From positions 930,001 through 994,000 of the forward strand of contig NZ_VFPH01000001.1 in NCBI RefSeq assembly GCF_006717045.1: a stretch of 64,000 nt of DNA, read 5' to 3'. The notes below the pieces were generated by a model that saw only the letters and a list, made by a program, of their open reading frames with translations, was not told where the DNA came from and did not search any database. The stretch comes from Pseudonocardia cypriaca. Its GTDB lineage: Bacteria; Actinomycetota; Actinomycetes; Mycobacteriales; Pseudonocardiaceae. The position numbers and the translations under genes are program-made. Position 1 is the first letter of the stretch. Every line of letters starts with the position of its first letter. Of this stretch, positions 34,773-42,936 are shown one piece after another.

Positions 34773-34881
34773 GTCGCCCAGGCGGTGCGTGATGGGGTTG
34801 CGCTGCGGCCGTCCTCGTCTTGGGCACGGCGGTGGCCGGGTGATGGCGTCAAGGCTTCCTGCGCACGGTCTGCTTTTCCCG

Positions 34882-35062
34882 GGGCCTCCTGGCGGCGCCG
34901 CGCATTGTGCGGGGCCGCCCCTCACAGCTCAAGGGCGCTGCGCGTCGCTTCGCGATCGCTGGCGCGACCCTTGACCTGCGAGCCTCTGCGGCCCCTGAGG
35001 GCAAGCAGCGCGGGCAGCCCAAGGGCCTGCCCTCCTTGGTGCGCGGCGCCGCCAGGAGGCCC
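34882..35062 (+). repeat. MITE-like element B, copy 1
   Basis: A 181-bp element with 23-bp perfect terminal inverted repeats at 34882-34904 and 35040-35062 (outer GGGCCTCCTGG, inner GGCGGCGCCGCGCA). The interior carries CCCCTCAC, CAAGGGCGCTGCGCGTCGC and GACCCTTGACC, found again in the opposite orientation at 35406-35579. No coding capacity. Confidence 0.82.
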
Positions 35063-35099
35063 GTGTCACCGATATCCCTTGGCCCTCCCGCACTCGGCC

Positions 35100-35161
35100 G
35101 CTGATCAAGGGGAGAAGGTCGCTGGTTGATCTTCGCCGGCGACCCTCGGCCCTTGATCAGC
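35100..35161. repeat. Long hairpin bounded by GCTGATCAAGGG
   Basis: Perfect outer arms GCTGATCAAGGG (35100-35111) and CCCTTGATCAGC (35150-35161), with further pairing of AAGGTCGC and GCGACCCT inside. It is not followed by a T-run. Confidence 0.65.
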
Positions 35162-35207
35162 GCCCTCCGGGCGGGTCGCCGGGCCTCGGGTGAGGCTGAT
35201 CGCTGCG

Positions 35208-35247
35208 AGTGGTGTGGGGGCGACAGATCTGTCGCTCCCACACCACT
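35208..35247. repeat. 40-bp palindrome family C, copy 1
   Basis: AGTGGTGTGG at one end and CCACACCACT at the other, centred on GCGACAGATCTGTCGC; 19 of 20 base pairs of the fold match. Flanked by GATC-containing sequence (CTGATCGC and GATGATCAC). Confidence 0.78.
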
Positions 35248-35278
35248 TGCGATGATCACGGTGGGCATGATCACCAGG

Positions 35279-35318
35279 AGTGGTTGGAGGGCGTCAGATC
35301 CGTCGCTCTCCCACCACT
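35279..35318. repeat. 40-bp palindrome family C, copy 2
   Basis: AGTGGTTGGAGGGCGTCAGA at the left and TCCGTCGCTCTCCCACCACT at the right, the same length and centre as copy 1 and 71 bases after it. Bounded by CATGATCAC and GCGATCAC. Confidence 0.72.
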
Positions 35319-35405
35319 TGCGGCGATCACCGGCCGCCGAGGCAGACCGATCCTGACCGATACCGGCTCCTGAACGCCCGAAGCCTGATCATGGCCGCGA
35401 GACCC

Positions 35406-35579
35406 GCCTTCGGTGGCGCCGCGCGCCAGGAAGGGCAGGCCCGTGCCTGCCCGCGAAGCGGGCCCGAAAGGGGTCGCAGAGGCTCGCGGGTCAAGGGTCG
35501 CGTAGCGATCGCGGAGCGACGCGGAGCGCCCTTGAGGCGTGAGGGGCGGCCCCGCAGGATGCGCGGCGCCACCGAAGGC
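35406..35579 (-). repeat. MITE-like element B, copy 2 (inverted)
   Basis: A 174-bp element, opposite in orientation to copy 1, with 19-bp perfect terminal inverted repeats GCCTTCGGTGGCGCCGCGC at 35406-35424 and 35561-35579. The interior read in reverse matches copy 1 over most of its length; the outer ends differ between the copies, so each pair of arms has been kept complementary while its sequence changed. Confidence 0.82.
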
Positions 35580-35803
35580 CTGGTGGAGGTTGACCTGGAC
35601 GAGCGTGGGGCAACCGAAGTGAGGTGGGCCCGGATGGGCGCGGCACCACCGAAGGGCCCGGCGAGGAGGGGTGGCCTGGACGGTGGCGCCGCCACGGCGC
35701 TCGCGTGGTCCACGCCGCCCCCAAGCCACTGGAGCTCCATAGGAGCATCGGACCGTAGCCCGATCGCCGGCACGACGGCTCTGAACGTGCCCATGATCAG
35801 GGG

Positions 35804-35846
35804 AGGTGGGTGCCAGGCGGTCAGATCTGTCGCCTCGGCACCACTT
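35804..35846. repeat. 40-bp palindrome family C, copy 3
   Basis: Contains GGCGGTCAGATCTGTCGCC at its centre with outer arms AGGTGGGTGCC and GGCACCACTT. Bounded by CATGATCAG and GGTGATCAG. Imperfect but clearly the same family as 35208 and 35279. Confidence 0.68.
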
Positions 35847-36087
35847 CCGGTGATCAGCTCGGGATGATCGCCATGAGCAGTACGGAGGGGTGGCGCGCGC
35901 AGCAGTGGTGTCCTGGTCGCCGCGCGCGCCGTTTCCGGCGGCGCACCCACCGGGCGGCTGCCGCGGCCCTGTCCGGAACAGGCAAACGATGTGTCCGGCT
36001 CGGGAAAGACGGGTGACCGGTCCTTCGCCTTGACTCCGGTTCCGGCGGCACCGCGGTGGTGCCGCCTGCATCGGAGAGGAGCGGACG

Positions 36088-36621
36088 ATGATGTCCGAGG
36101 CGGGAACAGAGTTCTGGCGTGGGCTCAAGCCCATCGCCGACGCGCTGAAGCCGGATGCGCAGCCCGAGGTCTTCCACCAGCTCGCGCCGATCGACGACGA
36201 GCGCTACTACGTCCCGCTGAGCCCGACCGTGGGCTCGCGGCCGCTGTGGATCTCGCCCCGGGACAACCGGTGGGCCGACATCCTGTGGGCGCGCTCCGCG
36301 GGGCTCGTGAACCGGCACTACCACCCGCACGAGGTGTTCGCGTACACGATCTCGGGGAGGTGGGGCTACCTCGAGCAGGAGTGGACCGCGACGGCGGGCT
36401 CGTTCGTGTTCGAGACCCCCGGCGAGGGGCACACGCTCGTCGCCTACGAGTCCGACGAGCCGATGCGCTGCTTCTTCGTGGTCAAGGGCCCGCTGATCTG
36501 GCTCGACGAGAACGGCGACAGCTGCGGCCACTTCGACGTCCACGACTACCTCGCGCTCTGCCGCAAGCACTACGCGGAGACCGGGGTGGGCGCCGACGTC
36601 ATCGACACGCTGATCCGCTGA
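36088..36621 (+). CDS. Cupin protein, 2,4'-dihydroxyacetophenone dioxygenase family
   Basis: A 177-residue single-domain cupin. The metal-binding core is RHYHPHEVFAYTISGRWGYLEQEW with a later His in GEGHTLVAYES, and the sequence FFVVKGPLIWLDENG and FDVHDYLALCRKHY matches the DAD-type family. The named enzyme cleaves 2,4'-dihydroxyacetophenone to 4-hydroxybenzoate and formate using Fe(II) and O2; many relatives are uncharacterised. ATG at 36088 follows GAGAGGAG. It is the first gene of a five-gene operon with importer, two dehydrogenases and a regulator, so a role in breaking down an imported hydroxylated compound is likely. Confidence 0.82.
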   Translation: MMSEAGTEFWRGLKPIADALKPDAQPEVFHQLAPIDDERYYVPLSPTVGSRPLWISPRDNRWADILWARSAGLVNRHYHPHEVFAYTISGRWGYLEQEWTATAGSFVFETPGEGHTLVAYESDEPMRCFFVVKGPLIWLDENGDSCGHFDVHDYLALCRKHYAETGVGADVIDTLIR

Positions 36622-36628
36622 GGCGGTC

Positions 36629-37897
36629 ATGGCCGACACCGCTGCCGCCCGCGTTCCCGCTGCCTATGTGCCACCGCCGCGCGGCGGTCGTTACGAGAAC
36701 GTCCTGCTGGCCGTCCTGTTCGCGACCTTCGGGTTCGTCTTCTTCGACCGGCTCGCCCTGAACTTCCTGACCCCGTACTTCAAGGACGAGCTCGGGCTGA
36801 ACAACGCCCAGATCGGCCTGCTCGGCGGGATCCCGGCGCTGACCTGGGCGATCGCCGGGATCAGCGTCGGTTATCTGTCCGACCGCGTCGACCGGCGCAA
36901 GCCGCTGCTGATCGGGGCGATCCTCACCTTCACGCTGTTCTCGGCGCTGTCGGGGCTGGTCGGCGGGCTCGCCAGCCTGCTGCTGTTCCGGGCGCTCATG
37001 GGCGCGGCCGAGGGGGCCGTGCTGCCGCTGTCGCAGCCGCTGATGCTGCACTCGTCCACCCCGCGCAGGCGCGGACTCAACATGGGGCTGGTGCAGGGAT
37101 CGTCGGCGGGTCTGCTCGGCGGCGTCCTCGGCCCGATCGTCACGGTCTGGATCGCCGAGTCGTTCGGCTGGCGCGCGGCCTTCTACGCCACCGTGATCCC
37201 CGGACTGGTCATGGCGGCCCTGGTGCTCTGGCTCGTCCGGGACCTGCGCGTGCGGCACCCCGCGACGGTGGCCGTCGACGACGAGGTCGGGCCCGAGGAC
37301 ACCGCGAGCGGCTGGGGAGCGGTGCTGCGGCACCGCAACATCGTGGTCTGCCTGGCGATCGCCGTGTTCTTCCTGACCTGGTTCCTGACGACCCAGACAT
37401 TCACCCCGCTCTACCTCGTCGAGGTGAAGGGGTTCGGGCCGGGCGAGGTCGGGTTCGTCCTGAGCGGGATCGGGATCGCATGGGTGTTGTGGGGTGCGCT
37501 CGTCCCCGGGATCTCCGACCGGATCGGGCGGAAGCCGACGATGATCGGCTTCTCGGCGGTCGCGGCCGTGTCGCCGCTGGCGATCATGGTGATCGACAGT
37601 CCCGGCCTGCTGTTCGGCGCGCTCGTGCTGACCTACACCGGGCTCGGCTGCTTCACCCTGTTCATGGCGACGATCCCGGCGGAGACGGTGCCGCGCGCGG
37701 TCATGGCGACGGCGCTGGGCCTGATCATGGGCGTCGGCGAGGTCGTGGGCGGGTTCGTGGCTCCCGCGCTCGCCGGGCAGCTGTCGGACGTGTTCGGGCT
37801 CGGCGCCGCGATGTTCGTCTCCGCGGGCGCCGCGGTGGTCGTGACGCTGCTCAGCCTCGCCCTGACCGAGACCGCACCCGTCCGGGTCCGCCGGTGA
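36629..37897 (+). CDS. MFS transporter
   Basis: A 422-residue major facilitator with twelve predicted helices. The N-half has FFDRLALNFLTPYFKDELGLNNAQIGLL and the family loop GYLSDRVDRRKPLL; the C-half repeats it as GISDRIGRKPTM. The pattern fits the metabolite:proton symporters of aromatic or sugar acids. It starts with ATG at 36629, seven bases after the cupin stop, and its TGA overlaps the GTG of the next gene. It probably imports the substrate of this operon. Confidence 0.9.
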   Translation: MADTAAARVPAAYVPPPRGGRYENVLLAVLFATFGFVFFDRLALNFLTPYFKDELGLNNAQIGLLGGIPALTWAIAGISVGYLSDRVDRRKPLLIGAILTFTLFSALSGLVGGLASLLLFRALMGAAEGAVLPLSQPLMLHSSTPRRRGLNMGLVQGSSAGLLGGVLGPIVTVWIAESFGWRAAFYATVIPGLVMAALVLWLVRDLRVRHPATVAVDDEVGPEDTASGWGAVLRHRNIVVCLAIAVFFLTWFLTTQTFTPLYLVEVKGFGPGEVGFVLSGIGIAWVLWGALVPGISDRIGRKPTMIGFSAVAAVSPLAIMVIDSPGLLFGALVLTYTGLGCFTLFMATIPAETVPRAVMATALGLIMGVGEVVGGFVAPALAGQLSDVFGLGAAMFVSAGAAVVVTLLSLALTETAPVRVRR

Positions 37898-38958
37898 GCA
37901 CTGCGGTGAGCGGACGCGCCGTCCGCTGGTACGGACCGAAGGACCTGCGCCTGGAGACGGTGCACCTGCCGGCTCCGGGCGCGGGTGAGGTGCTCGTCCG
38001 GGTCGCCTACTGCGGGGTGTGCGGCAGCGACCTGCACGAGATCGCCGACGGGCCGCACGCGATCCCCGTCGACCGGCCCCACCCGTTGTCCGGTGCCGTG
38101 GCGCCGCTGACGCTCGGGCACGAGTTCTCCGGGGTGGTTGCCGCCACCGGCCCGGGGGTCGAAGGGCTTCCCGAGGGCGCGCCCGTTGCCCTGGAGCCCA
38201 ACTACCGGTGCGGGCGGTGCACGGCCTGCCGGGAGGGGAGGACCGAGGTCTGCGCGGCGTTCGGGTTCGCCGGGCTCATGGGCGACGGGGGTATGGCCGA
38301 GTACGCGCTCGTCCCGGCGTACATGGTCCACCGGCTGCCCGACGGCTTCGACCTCGCGGTCGCCGCGGTGCTCGAGCCGGCCGCGGTCGCGCTGCACGCG
38401 GTCCGCCGCTCGACGTTCTCGGCCGGGCAGACCGCGGTGGTCGTCGGGCTCGGGCCGGTGGGGCTGATCGTCTGCGCGCTGCTGCGGGAGGCGGGGGCGG
38501 CGCGGATCATCGGGCTGGACCCGGTGCCGGCGCGCCGGGAGCTGGCCCGCCGGTTCGGTGTCGACGCCGTCCTCGGCCCGGACGCGGACGCCGTCGAGGA
38601 GCTCACCGGGGGAAACGGCGCGCACGTCGCGTTCGAGGTCGTCGGCTCCCAGGCCGCGGTGGACGTCGCGCTGTCGAGCCTGCGCAGCGGCGGTGAGCTG
38701 TTGCTGCTCGGGCTGGTCGACACGCTGGTGCTCCCGGCGTTCGACATGGTCAACGCCGAGCTCCGGATCACCACCAGCGTGGGCTACCGCGACTGCCACC
38801 CGGAGCTGGTCCGGCTGGTCACGGCCGGACGGCTCGACCTGGCCGCGCTGGTCTCGGACGTGGTGGCGCTCGCCGACGCCCCGGCGGTGCTGCTCGACAT
38901 GGCCGCCGGTGCGCCGGCCGGGATCAAGACGCTCGTCCGGTGCGGGGAGGACCGGTGA
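37894..38958 (+). CDS. Zinc-dependent alcohol dehydrogenase (butanediol/threonine dehydrogenase-like)
   Basis: A 354-residue MDR enzyme with the catalytic zinc ligands in YCGVCGSDLHE and LGHEFSGVV, the structural zinc cluster NYRCGRCTACREGRTEVC, and the NAD motif VVVGLGPVGLIVCALLREAGAARIIGLD. It belongs to the polyol/2,3-butanediol dehydrogenase branch, which oxidises secondary alcohols. GTG at 37894 overlaps the MFS stop; its own TGA overlaps the SDR start. Together these overlaps indicate coupled translation through the operon. Confidence 0.9.
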   Translation: MSTAVSGRAVRWYGPKDLRLETVHLPAPGAGEVLVRVAYCGVCGSDLHEIADGPHAIPVDRPHPLSGAVAPLTLGHEFSGVVAATGPGVEGLPEGAPVALEPNYRCGRCTACREGRTEVCAAFGFAGLMGDGGMAEYALVPAYMVHRLPDGFDLAVAAVLEPAAVALHAVRRSTFSAGQTAVVVGLGPVGLIVCALLREAGAARIIGLDPVPARRELARRFGVDAVLGPDADAVEELTGGNGAHVAFEVVGSQAAVDVALSSLRSGGELLLLGLVDTLVLPAFDMVNAELRITTSVGYRDCHPELVRLVTAGRLDLAALVSDVVALADAPAVLLDMAAGAPAGIKTLVRCGEDR

Positions 38959-39680
38959 CGTTCGCCGCTGACCTCTTCGCCGGCCGGACGGTCGCCGTCA
39001 CCGGCGGGACGTCGGGCATCGGCGCCGGCACCGCGCTGCGCTTCGCCGAGCTCGGCGCCACCGTGCACGCCTGGGGCCTCGACGCGAGGGGAGTCGAGGC
39101 ACCGCGGCACGAACGGATCGGTGTCGCGGAGGTCGACGTGACCGACACCGCCGGGCTGGCCGCGGCGTTCGGTGCCCTGCCGGCGCTCGACGTCCTCGTC
39201 TGCTGTGCGGGGATCAGCCGTGATCGGGACGAGTACGGGGTGGACGTGTTCGCGACGGTCCTGGAGGTCAACCTCACCGCCACGATGCACGCCGCCGAGC
39301 TGGGCAGGCCGCTGCTGGCCCGGTCCGGTGGCAGCGTCGTCACGACGGCGTCGATGTACTCCTTCTTCGGCGCGGCCGACCGGCCGGCGTACGCGGCGAG
39401 CAAGGGCGGGATCGCGCAGCTGACCCGCTCGCTGGCCGCCGAGTACGCCGCTGACGGGATCCGGGTCAACGCGGTCGCGCCCGGCTGGATCGACACGCCG
39501 CTCTCCCGTGGCCTGCAGGCCGACGCGGTGGCGAGCGGTGAGATCCTGCGCCGCATGCCGTTCGGGCGGTGGGGCCGGCCGCGCGACGTCGCCGACGTGG
39601 TGGTGTTCCTCGCGTCCGGCGCCGCGTCCTACGTGACCGGCGTCGTCCTGCCGGTGGACGGGGGCTACCTCACGACGTGA
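38955..39680 (+). CDS. Short-chain dehydrogenase/reductase
   Basis: A 241-residue classical SDR: cofactor motif TGGTSGIGAGT, CCAGISRDRDEYG, catalytic Ser in TTASMYSFFG, Tyr-Lys in YAASKGG, and PVDGGYLTT at the end. The acid/polar residues after the second strand (HAWGLDARG) fit NAD(H) preference. It starts with GTG on the stop of the zinc dehydrogenase. Having two alcohol dehydrogenases of different families side by side suggests the compound is oxidised at two hydroxyl groups or isomerised through a ketone. Confidence 0.9.
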   Translation: MTFAADLFAGRTVAVTGGTSGIGAGTALRFAELGATVHAWGLDARGVEAPRHERIGVAEVDVTDTAGLAAAFGALPALDVLVCCAGISRDRDEYGVDVFATVLEVNLTATMHAAELGRPLLARSGGSVVTTASMYSFFGAADRPAYAASKGGIAQLTRSLAAEYAADGIRVNAVAPGWIDTPLSRGLQADAVASGEILRRMPFGRWGRPRDVADVVVFLASGAASYVTGVVLPVDGGYLTT

Positions 39681-39714
39681 GAATGGGCGACCTGCGCCCG
39701 TCGAGGAGGTCGGT

Positions 39715-40671
39715 GTGCCAGCTGCGACCGTGGTCTCGTCCGTGTCCACCGCCGGGGTCGCGATGGGCGACCGGCTGGCGTACTGGGAGGACTACAACGC
39801 GGACGCGCTGGTCGGGCTGACCTGCAGCACCTACCAGCCCGACGGGCTGCTGGCCCGCCAGCGCAACCTGAGCCTGGACGCCTTCCGGGTGGCCGACATC
39901 GCCGGCAACCCGCACGCGATCGAGCGGGCTCCGCGGATGGTGCGCTCCCGGCCGAAGGACGCGACGTTCGTGTCGATGATGGTCGAGGGCGATGCGTTCT
40001 TCTACCACTCGGGCGGCTGCCTGACCCTGCGTCCGGGCGACACCGTCGTCTACGACACCGACCAGCCGTACCTGTTCGGGTTCAGCAGCTCCATGCGGCA
40101 GCTGCTGGTCGACATCCCCCAGCAGCTGTTCGCCGAGCGGTGCGGGCAGGTGCCGGCGAGCCAGGGACCGGTGCTGGTGCCCGGCGACGATCCCGGGGTG
40201 TCGGGAGTGAGCGCCCGTGCGCTGCGCCGCATGCTGCTCGAGCTGGTCGCAGACCCCGTCGCCGCCTCGAACGCGGTGGGGGAGCAGGTCCTCGACCTGG
40301 TGCAGACCGTGCGGTCGGGCCGGGGCTCGTCGAGCAGCACCGCGCACCTGCTGTCCGCGAAGGCCTTCATCGCCGGCCACCTCGGCGACCCGCGGCTGTG
40401 CGCCGACGTCGTCGCCCGCGCGGTCGGCGTGACACCCCGGCACCTGAACCGCGCGTTCGCCGCCGAGGAGACGACCGTCGCGCAGTACATCGTCGCCCGC
40501 CGCCTGGACCGGGCGAGAGCCGACCTCACGTCCGCCCACCTGGCGCACTTCCGGATCGCCGACATCGCGTTCCGGTGGGGCTTCTCATCGCAGGCGCACT
40601 TCAGCCGGCTGTTCCGCGCCCGGTTCGGCTGCTCCCCGTCGCAGGTGCGGACGACGGTGGGGTTCGCGTGA
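39715..40671 (+). CDS. AraC-family transcriptional regulator
   Basis: A 318-residue regulator. The N-terminal half (residues about 25-190) is an AraC-binding-like sensor domain of the FeaR/NphR kind (YWEDYNADALVGLTCSTYQPDG ... GGCLTLRPGDTVVYDTDQPYLFGF). The C-terminal half (residues about 215-315) has two helix-turn-helices: LCADVVARAVGVTPRHLNRAFAAEETTVAQYIVARRLDRAR and IADIAFRWGFSSQAHFSRLFRARFGCSPSQVR. GTG at 39715 follows GAGGAGGTCG. As the last gene of the operon it most likely activates it in response to the substrate. Confidence 0.92.
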   Translation: MPAATVVSSVSTAGVAMGDRLAYWEDYNADALVGLTCSTYQPDGLLARQRNLSLDAFRVADIAGNPHAIERAPRMVRSRPKDATFVSMMVEGDAFFYHSGGCLTLRPGDTVVYDTDQPYLFGFSSSMRQLLVDIPQQLFAERCGQVPASQGPVLVPGDDPGVSGVSARALRRMLLELVADPVAASNAVGEQVLDLVQTVRSGRGSSSSTAHLLSAKAFIAGHLGDPRLCADVVARAVGVTPRHLNRAFAAEETTVAQYIVARRLDRARADLTSAHLAHFRIADIAFRWGFSSQAHFSRLFRARFGCSPSQVRTTVGFA

Positions 40672-40692
40672 TCCCGGGCGGCCTTGTTGTCG

Positions 40693-40902
40693 TCAAGGCG
40701 AGCTGCGCCGGGAACCGATATCGGTGACCGTTGCACTCCCGGCGACCTGATCGTCCGGGCCGTCGGTATCGGATCCCCCGTCGTGCTCGGGATCGGTCGA
40801 GAATATCGGTGAGGGTCGGCGCGCCCGGAGGATGTCCCGGTAGCGGGGCTGCCTCGCTCGCATTTCGACGTCGTATCCCGCGGGGTCGACATGGTCCGCC
40901 AC
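40693..40902 (-). CDS. Small hypothetical protein (69 residues)
   Basis: GTG at 40902 is preceded by a strong ribosome site, AAGGAGGTCTT, and opens a 69-residue frame: VADHVDPAGYDVEMRARQPRYRDILR, then RARRPSPIFSTDPEHDGGSDTDGPDDQ and a short basic end. The N-half is charged and helical, the C-half acidic and disordered-looking. No family was recognised. It lies alone between the AraC gene (convergent) and the divergent APC permease. The ribosome site is the main support. Confidence 0.45.
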   Translation of the reverse strand: MADHVDPAGYDVEMRARQPRYRDILRARRPSPIFSTDPEHDGGSDTDGPDDQVAGSATVTDIGSRRSSP

Positions 40903-41029
40903 AAGACCTCCTTCGCCTGCTACCTCTCTACCCGTCATCGGCCTGAACAACCTCTGGATCGATAGGCCGACGGAGTGACTTCTGCCCGCCGGGCTGTTTG
41001 ACCGCGGCCAGGACGGTGATCCGGCAAGG

Positions 41030-42373
41030 GTGAGCCAAGGGGAAGTCGCCGCCAGAACGAGCGAGGCGCCGCAGCTGCGGCGCGCCATCACCCGGACCGC
41101 GCTGCTGCTGTTCGTGGTCGGGGACGTCCTCGGTGCCGGCATCTACACCCTGGTCGGGGAGGCCGCGGTGCAGGCGCGCGGCGCCCTGTGGCTCGCGCTG
41201 CTGGTCGCGCTCGGGCTGGCGCTGCTGACGGCGGCCTCCTACGTGGAGCTGGTCACCCGCTTCCCGCGCGCCGGCGGGGCCGCGGTCTTCGCCCACCGCG
41301 CCTTCCGCAGCGACGCGGTCTCGTTCCTGGTGGGCTTCTGCGGGCTGGCGGCCGGTGTCACCAGCGTGGGCGCCCTCGCGCTCGCCTTCGCGGGCGAGTA
41401 CCTCGATGCGCTGGTCCCGCTGCCGACGCTGCCGGTCGCGCTGGTGTTCCTCGCCGCGATCGGCCTGCTCAACGCGCGCGGCATCAGCGAGTCGATGGGC
41501 GCCAACATCGTCATGACGCTGCTGGAGGCCGCCGGGCTGGTCCTGGTCGTCGTGCTCGGCGCGGTGGTGGCCGGCCGCGGCGGCGCCGATGCGGCCCGGC
41601 TCGCCGACCTGCCGCCCGGCGGTGTCTCCGGCGTGGCGCTCGGGGTGCTCGCTGCGGCGTCGCTCGCGTTCTACTCGTTCGTCGGGTTCGAGACCTCGGC
41701 CAACGTCGCCGAGGAGACCCGCGACGTGTCCCGCAACTACCCGCGCGCGCTGATCGGTGGGCTGCTCCTGGCAGGGGCCCTCTACGTGCTGGTCGGGCTG
41801 ACAGTCACGCTCACGGTGCCCGCCGACCGGCTCGCCGGCTCCAGCGGACCGTTGCTCGAGGTCGTGCGCGTGGCCGATGTCGGGGTGCCGGCCTGGCTGT
41901 TCTCGGTCGTCGCCCTCGTGGCGGTCGCCAACACCGCGCTGCTTTCCGGCATCTACTCCAGCCGGCTCGCCTACGGGATGGCCGCGGACGGGGTCCTGCC
42001 GGCCGTGCTCACCCGGGTCCTCCCGCGACGCCGGACCCCGTGGGTCGCCATCCTGGCCAGCCTCGCCGTCTCGACGGCTCTCACCTTCACGGGCGACCTC
42101 GGCGATCTCGCCAACACCGTCGTCCTGCTGCTGCTCGTCACGTTCGCGAGCACGAACCTCGCGGTGATCGTCCTGCGCCGTCGCCCGAACGAAGGGGAGC
42201 CCGACCACGTCCGCGTCCCGATAGTGCTGCCCTGGCTGGGGCTGGCCTCCTGCGTCGCGCTCGCCACCCAGCAGGAGCCGACCGTGTGGCTGCGCGCCGC
42301 GCTGCTGCTGCTGGTCGGAGTGGCGCTCTACGGTGCTACCCGGCTGGGCGAGCGGTTCGCCCGGCGCTCATAG
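41030..42373 (+). CDS. APC-superfamily amino-acid permease
   Basis: A 447-residue permease with about twelve helices. The start of helix 1 has the substrate-binding GVGDVLGAGIYTLVG-like sequence (VVGDVLGAGIYTLVGEAA), helix 6 has SLAFYSFVGFETSANVAEETRDVSRNYPRALIGG, and helix 8-10 follow with NTALLSGIYSSRLAYGMAADGVLP. These fit the YfnA/cationic amino-acid transporter group. GTG at 41030 follows AAGG. It stands alone; a link to neighbours is not evident. Substrate specificity cannot be read off. Confidence 0.9.
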   Translation: MSQGEVAARTSEAPQLRRAITRTALLLFVVGDVLGAGIYTLVGEAAVQARGALWLALLVALGLALLTAASYVELVTRFPRAGGAAVFAHRAFRSDAVSFLVGFCGLAAGVTSVGALALAFAGEYLDALVPLPTLPVALVFLAAIGLLNARGISESMGANIVMTLLEAAGLVLVVVLGAVVAGRGGADAARLADLPPGGVSGVALGVLAAASLAFYSFVGFETSANVAEETRDVSRNYPRALIGGLLLAGALYVLVGLTVTLTVPADRLAGSSGPLLEVVRVADVGVPAWLFSVVALVAVANTALLSGIYSSRLAYGMAADGVLPAVLTRVLPRRRTPWVAILASLAVSTALTFTGDLGDLANTVVLLLLVTFASTNLAVIVLRRRPNEGEPDHVRVPIVLPWLGLASCVALATQQEPTVWLRAALLLLVGVALYGATRLGERFARRS

Positions 42374-42468
42374 CGCGAATCGGAAACGGAACGAAGCGGA
42401 CGCCGTGCCTGCTGCAGATAACGACCGGTTCGCCCCCGGGGTCGTTTCTCGGGACCGCGCACGGGTAA

Positions 42469-42936
42469 GTGCTCGACATGGACAGTGAATCGACCGATCC
42501 CGGGCACTCGCGACCACAAGGGGCAACCGATGAGGCGATGCTCGCGAGCGGCAGGTTCACCGAAGCGCTTGCATACGTCGAGCGTGCGCGTGGTCACCTC
42601 TACTCCTTTCACCGGTTGATCGGGGAAGCCGACCTCCTGCTCGACGACGTCGCCGCGAACTTGGAGGCGGCCGGCAACGCGCAGCTGGCCAAGCGGGTCG
42701 CCGAGGAGCTGCTCGGCCGGAACGTGCTTGCAGGCCGGTGGACATTCCAAGTGGTCGAGGAGTTCGACGACGACTATTACGCCTCCTTCACCAACCTCGA
42801 GCGAGTGGTTCGGGACGAGATGATGGCGGGCCGTCGCCACGTGCTCGAGGCCGAGATGAAACAGCGTCGCCGCACAGCGGGCCGGCCCGGCCACGAAAGC
42901 AGCCCCATGGCCGTCGGAACCGACGAGGAACTCTGA
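42469..42936 (+). CDS. Conserved hypothetical actinobacterial protein
   Basis: A 155-residue soluble protein (or 152 from the ATG at 42478). It is helical and acidic: MLASGRFTEALAYVERARGHLYSFHRLIGEADLLLDDVAANLEAAGNAQLAKRVAEELLGRNVLAGRWTFQVVEEFDDDYYASF. The tryptophan and the acidic run after it look conserved-type, but no named domain was recognised. A long frame exists on the other strand here; codon pattern and the acidic, low-complexity-free sequence favour this one. It is separated from both neighbours by more than 90 bases. Confidence 0.7.
   Translation: MLDMDSESTDPGHSRPQGATDEAMLASGRFTEALAYVERARGHLYSFHRLIGEADLLLDDVAANLEAAGNAQLAKRVAEELLGRNVLAGRWTFQVVEEFDDDYYASFTNLERVVRDEMMAGRRHVLEAEMKQRRRTAGRPGHESSPMAVGTDEEL

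Larger units (their letters stand above)
34675..36087. other. Gene-free, palindrome-rich island upstream of the catabolic operon
   Basis: A 1.4-kb stretch with no convincing gene. It contains one family A hairpin (34705-34772), a degenerate piece of the large-palindrome arm (about 34792-34840), two MITE-like inverted elements (34882-35062 and 35406-35579), a long hairpin (35100-35161) and three copies of a 40-bp palindrome (35208, 35279, 35804). GATCA recurs at the edges of most hairpins. Bases 35900-36060 show nothing beyond GC-rich sequence and the probable promoter of the cupin gene. Confidence 0.78.

Noticed and set aside
34675..36087. CRISPR-like array
   Set aside because: Repeats are few, differ in type and orientation, are unevenly spaced and are themselves palindromes; there are no cas genes.
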